From Myxococcus fulvus (GTDB taxonomy: Bacteria; Myxococcota; Myxococcia; Myxococcales; Myxococcaceae): a stretch of 64,000 nucleotides of DNA. The notes below the pieces were generated by a model. That model was not told where the DNA came from. It saw only the letters and a program-made list of their open reading frames with translations, and searched no databases. Location: contig NZ_FOIB01000013.1 of assembly GCF_900111765.1 (NCBI RefSeq), forward strand, positions 62,001-126,000. The letters are read 5' to 3'. Position numbers and translations under genes: made by a program. Below are positions 27,801-35,434 of the stretch, in pieces. Numbering within the stretch: position 1 is the stretch's first letter; each line of letters begins with the position of its first letter.

Positions 27801-28753
27801 CCGCGAGCGCGACACCCGGCGCGTATGTGCTCTCCGTCTTCGCCAACGGCGTGGGCGGTGGCCGCATGGTGCGCGCGGTGACGAACACGGCGCCCGTCGC
27901 GCAGGACCTGGCGGCCCTGTCGAGCAACGGGACGCCCGTGGAGGTGACGCTGACGGGGACGGACGCGGAGGGCTCCGTGCTCACGTTCATCATCGTCACG
28001 CCGCCGGCGCACGGCACGCTCAGCGGCACGCCTCCCAACCTCACGTACACGCCGAACCCGGGCTACATCGGACCGGACAGCTTCACGTACCGGGCGCGCG
28101 ACTGCGGGCTCGACAGCAACGTGGCCACGGTGGGGCTCGACGTGACGGATGATCCGCCGACGCTCACCTGTCCGGCGGACCTGGTGGTGGACGCCACGAG
28201 CGCGTCCGGCGCGGTGGTGGACTACCCCCCGGCGACGGCGTCCGACAACGGCGGGCCCGCGCCCACGGTGACGTACTCGCCGCCCTCCGGCAGCACGCTG
28301 CCCCTGGGCGACACGACGGTGACGGTGACGGCGGTGGACGCCGGCGGTCAGCAGGTCACCTGCACCTTCCGGGTGACGGTGCGCGACACGACGGCGCCCA
28401 CGCTGACGTGCCCCGCCGACATCCAGGTCCAATCCGACGCGCAGGGCGGCGCGGAGGTGACCTACAGCGTGCCGCCTCCGACGGACACCGCCGGCGCCGT
28501 CACCGTGACGACGTCGCACCCGTCCGGCTCGCGCTTCCCGACGGGCCGCACGCGCGTCACCGTCACCGCGACGGACGCGTCGGGGAACTCCTCCCGGTGC
28601 GAGTTCGACGTCACCGTGCAGACCTTCGTGGTGCGCATCGCGGGCGGCAGCTGCCAGGCCGCGGGCGGTGGAGCGAACCTGGCGTTGGTGGTGCTGGCGG
28701 TGCTCGCCGTGTGGGCGGGGCGTCGTCGTGGCCGCGAGGAGGCGGGTCGATGA
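24851..28753 (+). CDS. Giant Kelch-repeat/HYR surface protein with MYXO-CTERM sorting tail
   Basis: 1300 residues. It begins with a lipoprotein-like signal (LVLMLCCAVVWSC). Residues about 25-250 are a leader domain. Residues about 255-900 contain roughly a dozen Kelch/galactose-oxidase-type blades, each with LLPSGQVLVAGG-like and YDPTTNTW-like strands, probably two propellers. An IPT-like stretch, a cadherin/Big-type domain (TYTPNPGYIGPDSFTYRA) and two HYR domains (TCPADLVVDATS; TCPADIQVQSDA) follow. The end is a MYXO-CTERM tail: a Cys (GGSCQAAGGG), a hydrophobic segment and an Arg cluster (WAGRRRGRE), the signal for processing and surface anchoring. It overlaps the next gene by ATGA. GGGAGG precedes the ATG. 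Confidence 0.9.
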   Translation: MQSRCVLQRLVLMLCCAVVWSCEQQRELPAAEDALALARSYFPELATDEGAPRRFSSSDTPASGKDARALTARLIGSGTLEISTRGLSFRVESSPGEADHGTPRHEGAVSYVGERHFFFPVGGFAELSQGWRGSRIEEAWVVDASEPTHRAEYRVTLPATVTRLRDTGEVIEFLDEDGSPVLRFHPSEVRDAEGTSRRGAARLSGVRESAVAKVFDVVSPQVGIVSEVALAGLQAPLVVDPGWSSTGVMATARAQHAAIPLTDGSVLAVGGVNSLGFVTSAERFDPTRGAWSVVAAPGITGNTTVGLMLPSGRAVAFTDGSQTGRLYDAAANTWTATGAMSANRSLPTATLLSSGQVLVAGGSNLATAELYDPTTNTFTATGAMSTVRRAHVAARLRDGRVLVVSGFNNTEIEVPTAEIYDPTAGTWTLAAPPLVPRHYATGTLLPDGRVLLAGGRTRTDVTTHAELYDPTANTWTATGALRLPRNGHTATLLPDGKVVVMGGSDFGRVGQTVSEIYDPATGTWSDAGTLAAGRENATATLLVTGQVLVAGGFNQSGGSTVFSAETDRYEASSSRWTPAGALATAREAQSAVLLPSGQVLVAGGRADTGVLGDTERYTPASDAWAPAAPMSTTRERATLTLLRSGQVLAIGGANDGGARLSSAERYDPTTDTWAPAGNMAGARDGHTATLLATGDVLVTGGRLAGVTEIYDVAANTWRPVATTPETRTNHAAVLLPDGRVLVAGGRFSATSVNSAEIYDPALDTWNPVASLAEGRARFSLTLLPSGRVLAAGGLSPTAQTATAELYDPTTNTWSPAGSLTTARSDHSAVLLPSGRVLVAGGEGAAGVLNSAELYDPVTNTWQPAANLPEGRTLSNLIMLSTGEALTFGGQDSGGLWLTSALRYDDTGAQPAWRPTVATPDQVPIGCPVRITGTGFQGISGASSGDYRDSSTAFPQVRLQAVEGRRLWSLPGSDMSATGVTATIPASATPGAYVLSVFANGVGGGRMVRAVTNTAPVAQDLAALSSNGTPVEVTLTGTDAEGSVLTFIIVTPPAHGTLSGTPPNLTYTPNPGYIGPDSFTYRARDCGLDSNVATVGLDVTDDPPTLTCPADLVVDATSASGAVVDYPPATASDNGGPAPTVTYSPPSGSTLPLGDTTVTVTAVDAGGQQVTCTFRVTVRDTTAPTLTCPADIQVQSDAQGGAEVTYSVPPPTDTAGAVTVTTSHPSGSRFPTGRTRVTVTATDASGNSSRCEFDVTVQTFVVRIAGGSCQAAGGGANLALVVLAVLAVWAGRRRGREEAGR

Positions 28754-30639
28754 GCTCCTCGAATCCTCTCCTCCGACTCTTCAGCTCGAAGGACCTTCCC
28801 TTGCGTAAATCGGCACGGATGTGTGTGCTCGCCGCGGCCCTGGCCTCGGCGGGCGGCGCCTCGGCGCAGACGACCTCCACTCCCCTGAGCCCCTTCGACG
28901 CGGAGCGGCTGCGGCTGAACGCGTCGGCGGTGGACTCGCTCACCGTGGACACCGGGCGGCTGCTCAACGAGGGCGGCTACCGGCTCAGCCTGCTCGTGGG
29001 CTACGAGCGCGGCATCCTGGTGCTGGAGGGCAGCGACGGCAGCGAGCGCTCCATCCTCCACTACCGCACGTCGGCCTGGGTGCAGGGGGCGTGGTCGCCG
29101 GTGGACCGGTTGGAGCTGTCCGCGCGGCTGCCCGTCATCATCCACCAGGGCGGCCATGGCGAGGGCATGTACGTCGGCATCTCCACGCCGTCGTCCTCGG
29201 GCCTGGGCACGCCGGAGGTGGGCGCGCGCTACTCGCTCTTGCGTCGCGACGAGGGCGCGCCCTTGTCGCTCGCGGTGGGGCTCGACGTGGGGCTCCCCGG
29301 TGGACGCGCGAGCGCCTTCGGTCGACAGGAGCACTGGGCGGGCCTGCAGTTCTCGCCCCGCGTCTCGCTCGGCCGCGAGGTGGGCATGTTCGCGCTGGGC
29401 GCCAGCGTGGGCGCGCGCATCCGGTCCACGGAGGTGAATCCGGGCCGCGACGTGGGCACGGAGCTGGAGCAGTCCGTGGTGGTGGCCACGCGCGGCGAGG
29501 GGCTCCGCGGTGAGCTGGCGCTGCAGGTGGCCGAGTCGCTGGTGCAGCCCGATGTGGCGGTGGAGCTGCTCGGCGGTGTGCGGCTGCCCATCGGTCACGG
29601 CTTCGAGGTGAACGCGCTCGCCGGGAAGGGCTTCACGAGCATCCCCGGCTCGCCCGCGTGGCGGCTGGGCGCGGGAATCGCCTGGGCGCACAACCCCGCC
29701 CGCGAGGACGTCTGCCAGGGTGGACGCAAGCACACGCCCGAGCAGTGCCCGGACAACGACGACGACAACGACGGCGTGCTCAACAAGTCCGACCGCTGCC
29801 CGAACGAGGCGGGCTCGGCGGACAACGAGGGCTGCCCGGACCCGGACTCGGATGGCGACGGTGTGCCGGACCGGACGGACGCGTGCCCGAACGAGGCCGG
29901 CAGCAAGGACGCGGGTGGCTGCCCGGACAAGGACGGCGACGGCGTGCCGGACGCGAAGGACCAGTGCCCGGACGAGAAGGGCACGGCGGAGAACCAGGGC
30001 TGCCCCGCCACGAAGGACACGGATGGCGACGGCGTCCCGGACGACCAGGACCAGTGCCCCGACCAGAAGGGCACGGCCGAGAACCAGGGCTGCCCCGCGG
30101 CGAAGGACTCGGACGGCGACGGCGTGCCGGACGACGAGGACAAGTGCCCCGACCGGAAGGGTACGGCGGAGAACCAGGGCTGCCCGGCCGCGAAGGACAC
30201 GGACGGTGACGGCATCCCGGATGACCAGGACAAGTGCCCGAACGAAGCGGGCGTGGCGGGTCGTCAGGGCTGCCCGGAGCCGGCGCCGGTGGAGGAGAAG
30301 CTGTCGCTCGCGGACCGTCGCGTCACCTTCACGGTGGGCCGCGCCGAAATCGAGGGCGAGGGCGCCAAGGTGCTGGATGACGTGGCCGCGCAGCTGAAGG
30401 CGCGTCCGAATGTCGCGGTCCGCATCGAGGGCCACACGGACAACACCGGTCCGGAGGAGCTCAACCGCACGCTGAGCCAGGAGCGCGCGGAGTCGGTGCG
30501 CGCCTACCTCATCAAGCGCGGCATCGACGGCAAGCGCCTGGAGGCCAGGGGCTACGGTCCGTCGCGTCCCATCGCGACGAACGACACCCTGGAAGGCCGC
30601 AGCGAGAACCGCCGCGTGGAGTTCATCATCAAGCGGTAA
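28750..30639 (+). CDS. OmpA-family outer-membrane protein with TSP3 calcium-binding repeats
   Basis: 629 residues. The signal peptide is probably MCVLAAALASAGGASA, starting at the internal Met24. A beta-barrel-like domain of about 270 residues follows (RLSLLVGYERGILVLEG ... GAGIAWAHNPA). Then come about six thrombospondin type 3 repeats of the form DxDGDGVPDxxDxCP (residues about 335-500), expected to bind calcium. The end is an OmpA peptidoglycan-binding domain (VTFTVGRAEIEGEGAKVLDDVA, EGHTDNTG, LSQERAESVRAYLIKRGI, GRSENRRVEFIIKR). Translation is coupled to the Kelch/HYR protein upstream, so the pair may form one surface complex tied to peptidoglycan. That partnership is inference. Confidence 0.92.
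   Translation: MSSSNPLLRLFSSKDLPLRKSARMCVLAAALASAGGASAQTTSTPLSPFDAERLRLNASAVDSLTVDTGRLLNEGGYRLSLLVGYERGILVLEGSDGSERSILHYRTSAWVQGAWSPVDRLELSARLPVIIHQGGHGEGMYVGISTPSSSGLGTPEVGARYSLLRRDEGAPLSLAVGLDVGLPGGRASAFGRQEHWAGLQFSPRVSLGREVGMFALGASVGARIRSTEVNPGRDVGTELEQSVVVATRGEGLRGELALQVAESLVQPDVAVELLGGVRLPIGHGFEVNALAGKGFTSIPGSPAWRLGAGIAWAHNPAREDVCQGGRKHTPEQCPDNDDDNDGVLNKSDRCPNEAGSADNEGCPDPDSDGDGVPDRTDACPNEAGSKDAGGCPDKDGDGVPDAKDQCPDEKGTAENQGCPATKDTDGDGVPDDQDQCPDQKGTAENQGCPAAKDSDGDGVPDDEDKCPDRKGTAENQGCPAAKDTDGDGIPDDQDKCPNEAGVAGRQGCPEPAPVEEKLSLADRRVTFTVGRAEIEGEGAKVLDDVAAQLKARPNVAVRIEGHTDNTGPEELNRTLSQERAESVRAYLIKRGIDGKRLEARGYGPSRPIATNDTLEGRSENRRVEFIIKR
29977..30246 (+). repeat. Three 90-bp tandem repeats in the TSP3 region
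   Basis: Units 29977-30066, 30067-30156 and 30157-30246 each encode 30 residues beginning KGTAENQGCP and containing one DGDG.PDD.D.CPD calcium loop. They are nearly identical at DNA level, indicating recent expansion or homogenisation. Confidence 0.85.
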
Positions 30640-30653
30640 CGGCAGGACCTGGA

Positions 30654-30683
30654 GGCCCGCGGAGCCACGACGCTCCGCGGGCC
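30654..30683. terminator. Terminator after the Kelch/OmpA operon
   Basis: Perfect 12-bp arms at 30654-30665 and 30672-30683 with a 6-nt loop. It lies between the convergent OmpA-family and LysE genes and may act in both directions. A TTC follows on the plus strand, but there is no long T-run. Confidence 0.75.
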
Positions 30684-30705
30684 TTCGGGCATGAGGTGCC
30701 GGGGC

Positions 30706-31311
30706 TCACGCCACGGCGACGTAGGCGGCCACCGCCACCATGCACGCGCCGAACGTCCAGCCCTGGATGCGCAGGGCGCGCTCGGAGCGGAAGCGCCCCA
30801 GGATGAGCTTCCCGCCGTAGATCCACGGGAAGTGGCACGCCACGCAGACGACCAGGAAGGCCCCGGTGAGCTGCGCCGTCTGCGCGAGCATCCCGAGCTC
30901 CGGCCGCAGGAACTGCGAGAACATCACCAGAATCATCGAGTGGATCTTCGGGTTGAGTGCGACGGCGAGCAGGCCCTCGACGAAGCCGAGCCGCTCCGGC
31001 TCCGCGTCCTCCGTGCTGGGCGCGCGGGTGCTTCGCACGAAGCTCCACGCGAGATGGAGCAGGTACGCCACGCTGCTCCAGCGCAGCACGTGCAGCAGCG
31101 CGGGCACGCCTTGCAGCGCGCGGCCCAGGCCCAGGCCGTAGAGCAGGCACAGGGCGACGTTGGCCACCTCGAAGCCCACCCAGAAGGGCAGCGTGCCGCG
31201 GAGGCCGAAGCGGCCTCCGGCGGTGGCGAGCACCGTGTTGCCGGGGCCCGGACTGAACACCATCGGCACCGTGTAACCGAGGAACATCACCCAGACTTCA
31301 GCGGGAATCAT
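30706..31311 (-). CDS. LysE/RhtB-family amino-acid exporter
   Basis: 201 residues with about six membrane segments, the size of LysE/RhtB exporters. The family signature is present near the N-terminus (YTVPMVFSPGPGNTVLATAGGRFGLRGTLPFWVGFEVAN) together with the second-half motif GLLAVALNPKIHSMILVMFSQF. It probably exports an amino acid or derivative using the proton gradient. The ATG at 31311 fits the family N-terminus (MIPAEVWVMFLGY). It diverges from a LysR gene 121 bp away, the common arrangement in which the LysR protein controls the exporter. Confidence 0.88.
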   Translation of the reverse strand: MIPAEVWVMFLGYTVPMVFSPGPGNTVLATAGGRFGLRGTLPFWVGFEVANVALCLLYGLGLGRALQGVPALLHVLRWSSVAYLLHLAWSFVRSTRAPSTEDAEPERLGFVEGLLAVALNPKIHSMILVMFSQFLRPELGMLAQTAQLTGAFLVVCVACHFPWIYGGKLILGRFRSERALRIQGWTFGACMVAVAAYVAVA

Positions 31312-31408
31312 GGCGTAAGCCCCAGGCCCCCGGCGCGTCCATCGCGTCGGGCACACGGTGGGACAAACTCCATTTCGAGCCCGCTCCCCAGCGAGCTATC
31401 CTCGGGCC

Positions 31409-31431
31409 CTCGATAAAGGGAGCTCATCGAG
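31409..31431. promoter_or_regulatory. LysR-type box (CTCGAT-N11-ATCGAG) over the lysR ribosome-binding site
   Basis: Perfect 6-bp inverted arms with an 11-nt spacer have the T-N11-A form of LysR-binding sites. The site covers GGGAG (31418-31422) and ends one base before the ATG at 31433. It fits autoregulation of the LysR gene. Confidence 0.5.
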
Positions 31432-31432
31432 C

Positions 31433-32335
31433 ATGCGACGCATTCCACCGCTCGGCGCCCTTCGTGCCTTCGAGGCGGGAGCACGGCACCTGAGCTTCAC
31501 CCGCGCCGCCACCGAGCTGCGCGTCACACAGGCCGCCATCAGCCACCAGGTGCGTCAGCTGGAGGACTGGCTCGGCGTGTCGCTGTTCGAGCGCCGGGGC
31601 CACGCGCTGACGCTCACGCAGAAGGGACAGGCCTACCTGCGCGAGCTCACCCCCGCCTTCGAGCGACTGGCCGAGGCGACCACTCGCCTGTACGAGGCGG
31701 AGCAGGGCCCGCTGCGCGTCACGGTGCTGCCCTCGCTCGCTTCGTGCTGGCTCGTCCCCCGGCTTGCGTCCTTCCGTCAGCACCACGAGGAGCTGGAGCT
31801 CCAGATATCGAGCGCCGTCGAGCTGTGGGACTTCCTGGATGACCGCTTCGATGTCGGCGTGCGCTCCGGGCTGGGGAAGTGGACGGGGCTCAAGGCGGAG
31901 CTGCTGGCGCCGGAGGGGCTCACGCCCGTGTGTACGCCCGCGCTCGCCCGGAGGCTTCGCGCGCCGTCGGACCTGCGCAAGCTGCGGCTCCTCCACGACA
32001 CGCCGAAGGACGGCTGGCGGCGCTGGTTGGACGCGGCCGGCGTGGAGGGCGTGGAGACGACGAAGGGCTTCGCGTTCAACGACGCGGGGCTGGTGCTCCA
32101 GGCCGCGCGCCAGGGCGAGGGCGTGGCGCTGGGCCGGCTGATGCTCGCCGCCGAGGACCTGCGGACCGGACGGCTCGTCCGGCCCTTCGAGACGGTGCTC
32201 CCCAACGACTACGGCTACTGGCTGGTGCATCCCCGGCCGCTGTCGGGCCGCTCCGACGTGGCGGCGCTGCGCGCCTGGCTGCTCTCCGAGGCGCGCGCCA
32301 CCGCGCGGTCCGTGGGGCTCGCCGTTACGGGGTAG
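31433..32335 (+). CDS. LysR-family regulator (GcvA-like)
   Basis: 300 residues. The N-terminal winged helix (RRIPPLGALRAFEAGARHLSFTRAATELRVTQAAISHQVRQLEDWLGVSLFERRGH) is of the GcvA/AmpR type, and a periplasmic-binding-like effector domain follows. It likely controls the divergent LysE exporter and itself. The ATG at 31433 is the family start; a LysR-type box overlaps its ribosome-binding site. Its last 11 bp overlap the 3' end of the convergent lipoprotein gene. Confidence 0.9.
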   Translation: MRRIPPLGALRAFEAGARHLSFTRAATELRVTQAAISHQVRQLEDWLGVSLFERRGHALTLTQKGQAYLRELTPAFERLAEATTRLYEAEQGPLRVTVLPSLASCWLVPRLASFRQHHEELELQISSAVELWDFLDDRFDVGVRSGLGKWTGLKAELLAPEGLTPVCTPALARRLRAPSDLRKLRLLHDTPKDGWRRWLDAAGVEGVETTKGFAFNDAGLVLQAARQGEGVALGRLMLAAEDLRTGRLVRPFETVLPNDYGYWLVHPRPLSGRSDVAALRAWLLSEARATARSVGLAVTG

Positions 32336-33818
32336 CCCCGGCCGAGCAGGAGAAGTCGGCCAGCGTGCTCCACAGTTGCAGGTCGCCCGTGTCGTCCTTG
32401 GCGAAGAAGAAGACGTGCTCGCCCAGGCGGCGGAAGCCCGCGGGTGAGGAGCCCCAGGGACCCGGGCTGATGTCCTCGAGCTGCCCCGTGGTGGCCGACG
32501 TGCCCCGGGTGAACCAGGGCTCGGTGGCGCCGTACTCGGACCCGCTGAAGAGCAGCGCGCCATGGCCCGTGTCGAACAGCGGAGAGCTGGAGTCGAGGCT
32601 CAGGTCCAACGGGCGATGGATGAACCGCGTGCCCGCGGCGCTGCCATCCGTCACCCACAGAGACACATCCTGGTGGCCGGGCCCCGTGCCGCCGATGGCC
32701 ATGGTGAAGTAGAGCTTCCCTTCGGAGCGCTGCGCGCGCTGCAGATAGGGCATGGCATCCGGGCGATTCGAGTAGGGGTTGTCCAGGGTGGCGATGCGCG
32801 CCTTGCCGCCACCCTCCAGCGAGAGGCGCTCCACGTGGAGCGAGCGCAGGTTCGACGACAGCGTGCCCAGGTAGACCCAGGAGCCCAGCACGCCGAGCAG
32901 CCGCGTGGACCTGCCGAAGGAGTCCAGTCGCACCGTGCCTTGCGCGGTGCCGTCCGTCTTCCACACCTCGTCGTGCGAGCCGTCGTTCATCACGAACAGG
33001 CCCACGTCGCCCGTCGGGTCCACGTGGTGGACGTACGCGTCGCGCGAGTCCACCTTCTTGACGGCGAACGTGCCGGCGGGCGTGCCGTCGGTGCGCCACA
33101 GCGTGGTGCCGCCGCGCTCCGAGGACAGGAACAGGAGCAGCGCGTTGCCCACCTTCAGCGAGGAGGCCTGGACGGTGACGTCGTCGGAGACGAGGGCCAC
33201 GCGGAAGGTGCCTTCGGGCGTCCCATCCGAGCGCCACAGTTCGTGATGCACGTAGGGCGGCCGGGTGTCGAACGTCCCCCGGACGAAGACGAGCACGTCC
33301 TCGAGCGCGGTGTGGTGCATCAGGGACGAGCCCTCCGCGCCGGGCGTCATGTCCTTGAGCAGCCGGCTCCCTGCCTGGGTGCCGTCGCTGACCCACAGCT
33401 CGTTGCCGGTGACGGGGTCGTCGACCTCGAAGAAGACCTTGCTTCCCATGGCCACCATGCCACCCAGCCGCGGGGCGCGGCGCGGGGTGGGGGCGAAGCG
33501 GTTCACCTCCACGGTGCCCCCGGGCGTTCCATCCGTGCGCCAGAGGGCGGCGCTGCCATCCTGGAAGTTGGTGCCGAAGTAGAGACTCCCTCCCATGTCG
33601 ACGAGCAGGTCCGTCCCGCGCTGCTTGCCGGCGATGAGGACGGGGCCGGAGCCCGGCGGAGTGATGACCTTCAACCGGGAGGCCGTGCCCTGGGGGCAGG
33701 CCTGGGCACGGGCTTCGCTTCGGCCCGTGTCGACGGCCTGTGTCTCTTCGGCGCTCGTGGAAACTCCGCACCCCGCAAGTCCGAGTCCCAACAAGGTGCA
33801 CCAGAGTCTTGCCCGCAT
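32325..33818 (-). CDS. ELWxxDGTxxGT-repeat lipoprotein
   Basis: 497 residues. Lipoprotein signal MRARLWCTLLGLGLAGC with lipobox LAGC. The mature part consists of repeated strands with the motif (E/A)LWRTDGTPxGT: ALWRTDGTPGGT, ELWVSDGTQAGS, ELWRSDGTPEGT, TLWRTDGTPAGT, EVWKTDGTAQGT, SLWVTDGSAAGT. This ELWxxDGT repeat is typical of propeller-like surface proteins in myxobacteria. The function is unknown; a surface binding or scaffold role is plausible. The ATG at 33818 has AAAGGAA upstream. The start codon ten triplets further upstream lacks a site. Confidence 0.85.
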   Translation of the reverse strand: MRARLWCTLLGLGLAGCGVSTSAEETQAVDTGRSEARAQACPQGTASRLKVITPPGSGPVLIAGKQRGTDLLVDMGGSLYFGTNFQDGSAALWRTDGTPGGTVEVNRFAPTPRRAPRLGGMVAMGSKVFFEVDDPVTGNELWVSDGTQAGSRLLKDMTPGAEGSSLMHHTALEDVLVFVRGTFDTRPPYVHHELWRSDGTPEGTFRVALVSDDVTVQASSLKVGNALLLFLSSERGGTTLWRTDGTPAGTFAVKKVDSRDAYVHHVDPTGDVGLFVMNDGSHDEVWKTDGTAQGTVRLDSFGRSTRLLGVLGSWVYLGTLSSNLRSLHVERLSLEGGGKARIATLDNPYSNRPDAMPYLQRAQRSEGKLYFTMAIGGTGPGHQDVSLWVTDGSAAGTRFIHRPLDLSLDSSSPLFDTGHGALLFSGSEYGATEPWFTRGTSATTGQLEDISPGPWGSSPAGFRRLGEHVFFFAKDDTGDLQLWSTLADFSCSAGATP

Positions 33819-33927
33819 GTCCGTTCCTTTCCGGGTCCAAAAAAGCAACGGACGGTGGGGCGGGAGGCCCGGACTTCCAACGTGCGCCTCGGGGAGGGGT
33901 TCCCGTTCACGACAGGTCGTCTGGCGC

Positions 33928-34389
33928 CTACCAGCGGGCGTTCGGGTCCACGCGCTGGCGCGTCGCCGCGTTGAGGCGGTTCCAGAGGTTGACCAGCCCG
34001 ATGGACATCACGAGCGCGCCCAGCGCCGTCTCGTCGTAGTGCCGGGCGGCCTCCTGCCAGACGTCATCGGGCACCGCGTCCGAACGGTCGCTCAATCGCG
34101 TGACGCATTCGGTGAGCGCCAGCGCGGCGCGCTCGGCGTCGGTGAAGTAGGGCGTGTCGCGCCAGGCGGCGACGGCGAAGAGTCGTTCCTCGCTCTCGCC
34201 AGCCTTCCGGGCCGTGCGCGGGTGCATGTCCACGCAGACCGAGCAGCCGTTGATTTGGCTGGCGCGCAGGTGGACCAGGTCCAGCGTCTTCTGCGGCACG
34301 CCGCCCTTGCTCGTGGCCTTGGAGAGCGCCATCAGCGCGTGCATGGCCTCGGGGACGACCATCGCGGGGTTCTTCATGCGGGAGTTCAT
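33928..34389 (-). CDS. AhpD-like carboxymuconolactone decarboxylase family protein
   Basis: 153 residues. The AhpD-fold core is clear: DLVHLRASQINGCSVCVDMHPRTARKAGESEERL, with the CxxC redox pair (CSVC) and the downstream histidine. Such proteins are alkylhydroperoxidases or thiol-based reductases. It is divergent from a SigJ-type ECF sigma gene and is preceded by a matching promoter at 34492-34518, so it is the likely target of that sigma. GGAG about ten bases upstream supports the ATG at 34389. Confidence 0.9.
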   Translation of the reverse strand: MNSRMKNPAMVVPEAMHALMALSKATSKGGVPQKTLDLVHLRASQINGCSVCVDMHPRTARKAGESEERLFAVAAWRDTPYFTDAERAALALTECVTRLSDRSDAVPDDVWQEAARHYDETALGALVMSIGLVNLWNRLNAATRQRVDPNARW

Positions 34390-34491
34390 GACAGGGGTGC
34401 TCCGGGAGCCACGAAGGGCTCCGGTGGAAGGGAGTTGCTGAACAGCTGTCTGCGTGTCACATCGACGCCGTGTTGCGTCCGGCGCCGCGAT

Positions 34492-34518
34492 GACGGAGCC
34501 CCGCGAAAGAATGTGACC
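34492..34518 (-). promoter_or_regulatory. Putative ECF41-type promoter of the AhpD-like gene
   Basis: On the minus strand GGTCACA (complement of 34512-34518) is followed after 16 nt by CGTC (complement of 34492-34495). The published ECF41 target pattern is close to TGTCACA-N16-CGTC, so one base differs. The 5' untranslated region would be about 95 nt. On the plus strand a second TGTCACA at 34455-34461 has CGTC after only 14 nt, a weaker candidate for autoregulation of the sigma gene. Confidence 0.65.
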
Positions 34519-34519
34519 G

Positions 34520-35404
34520 ATGGACGAAGAAATTCGGCGAGCCAGGGAGTTCGAGTCCCATCGGACGCACCTTCGAGCCGTCGCGTACCGGATGCTGGGC
34601 TCGGTGAGCGAGGCGGAGGACGCGGTCCAGGAGGCCTGGCTCCATGTGCGTCGGGCGGACACCCACGAGGTGGTGAACCCCCGGGGCTGGCTGACGACGG
34701 TGGTGGCGCGGGTGTGCCTGGACTTCCTGCGCACCCGCAACTCCCGCCGTGAGGAGTCCGAGGACCTTCAGGGGGTCTCCCGGTTGGAGAATGTGCCCGC
34801 CGCGAGCGACCCCGAGCAGGAGTCGCTGATGGCGGACTCGGTGGGCGTGGCGCTGCTGGTGGTGCTGGACGCGCTCAGTCCTCCGGAGCGCATCGCCTTC
34901 GTGCTGCACGACATGTTCTCGCTGTCGTTCGACGACATCGGGCCCATCGTGGGACGCACGTCGACGGCGACGCGTCAGCTGGCCAGCCGGGCGCGGCGCC
35001 GCGTCCATGGGGCCGCGCTCTCTCCGGACGCGGACCTGAGCCGGCAGCGGGAGCTGGTCGCGGCCTTCCATGCGGCGGCGCGGGGAGGGGACCTGGACGC
35101 GCTGCTCGCCGTATTGGACCCGGACGTGGTGGCGCGCACGGATGCGCGGGTGTTGCCGGCCGGGGCGACGCGGGAGGTCCGGGGGGCGGCGTCGGTGGCG
35201 CGTCAGGCCACCCTCGCGTCGGCGCGCGCGCGCTTCACGCAGCTCGCGCTCATCGATGGACAGGTGGGACTGGTCATCGCTCCGGGGGGACGGCTGGTGT
35301 CCGTGCTGCGCTTCACCGTGGAGGGTGGGCGCGTGGTGGCCATCGAGTCCATCTTCGACCCCGAGCGCTTGAGGCGGCTCGAGGTGACGGTGTTCCCCGG
35401 CTGA
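34520..35404 (+). CDS. SigJ/ECF41-like sigma factor with SnoaL-like C-terminal domain
   Basis: 294 residues. Sigma region 2 (ESHRTHLRAVAYRMLGSVSEAEDAVQEAWLHV) and region 4 (LSPPERIAFVLHDMFSLSFDDIGPIVGRTSTATRQLASRARRRV) are followed by a SnoaL-like domain of about 110 residues (AFHAAARGGDLDALLAVLDPDVVARTD) ending in DPERLRRLEV. In the ECF41 and ECF56 groups this extension tunes sigma activity without an anti-sigma factor, and the neighbour is typically a carboxymuconolactone decarboxylase, as here. The WLPEP linker motif of classical ECF41 is not seen, so an ECF56-like relative is possible. Confidence 0.9.
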   Translation: MDEEIRRAREFESHRTHLRAVAYRMLGSVSEAEDAVQEAWLHVRRADTHEVVNPRGWLTTVVARVCLDFLRTRNSRREESEDLQGVSRLENVPAASDPEQESLMADSVGVALLVVLDALSPPERIAFVLHDMFSLSFDDIGPIVGRTSTATRQLASRARRRVHGAALSPDADLSRQRELVAAFHAAARGGDLDALLAVLDPDVVARTDARVLPAGATREVRGAASVARQATLASARARFTQLALIDGQVGLVIAPGGRLVSVLRFTVEGGRVVAIESIFDPERLRRLEVTVFPG

Positions 35405-35434
35405 GTTGTTCGTCGCGGCGCGGGAGGGCTCGGC

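Noticed and set aside
24161-28519. Open frame of about 1450 codons on the minus strand opposite the Kelch gene
   Set aside because: Composition is repetitive Arg/Gly/His mirror of the Kelch repeats, with no recognisable domain or ribosome-binding site.
29977-30246. CRISPR-like direct repeats
   Set aside because: Units are 90 bp with no spacers and lie in frame within TSP3 calcium loops.
34455-34479. Plus-strand TGTCACA-N14-CGTC as a promoter of the sigma gene at 34520
   Set aside because: Spacing of 14 is shorter than the 16 found for the AhpD promoter; kept only as a weak possibility.
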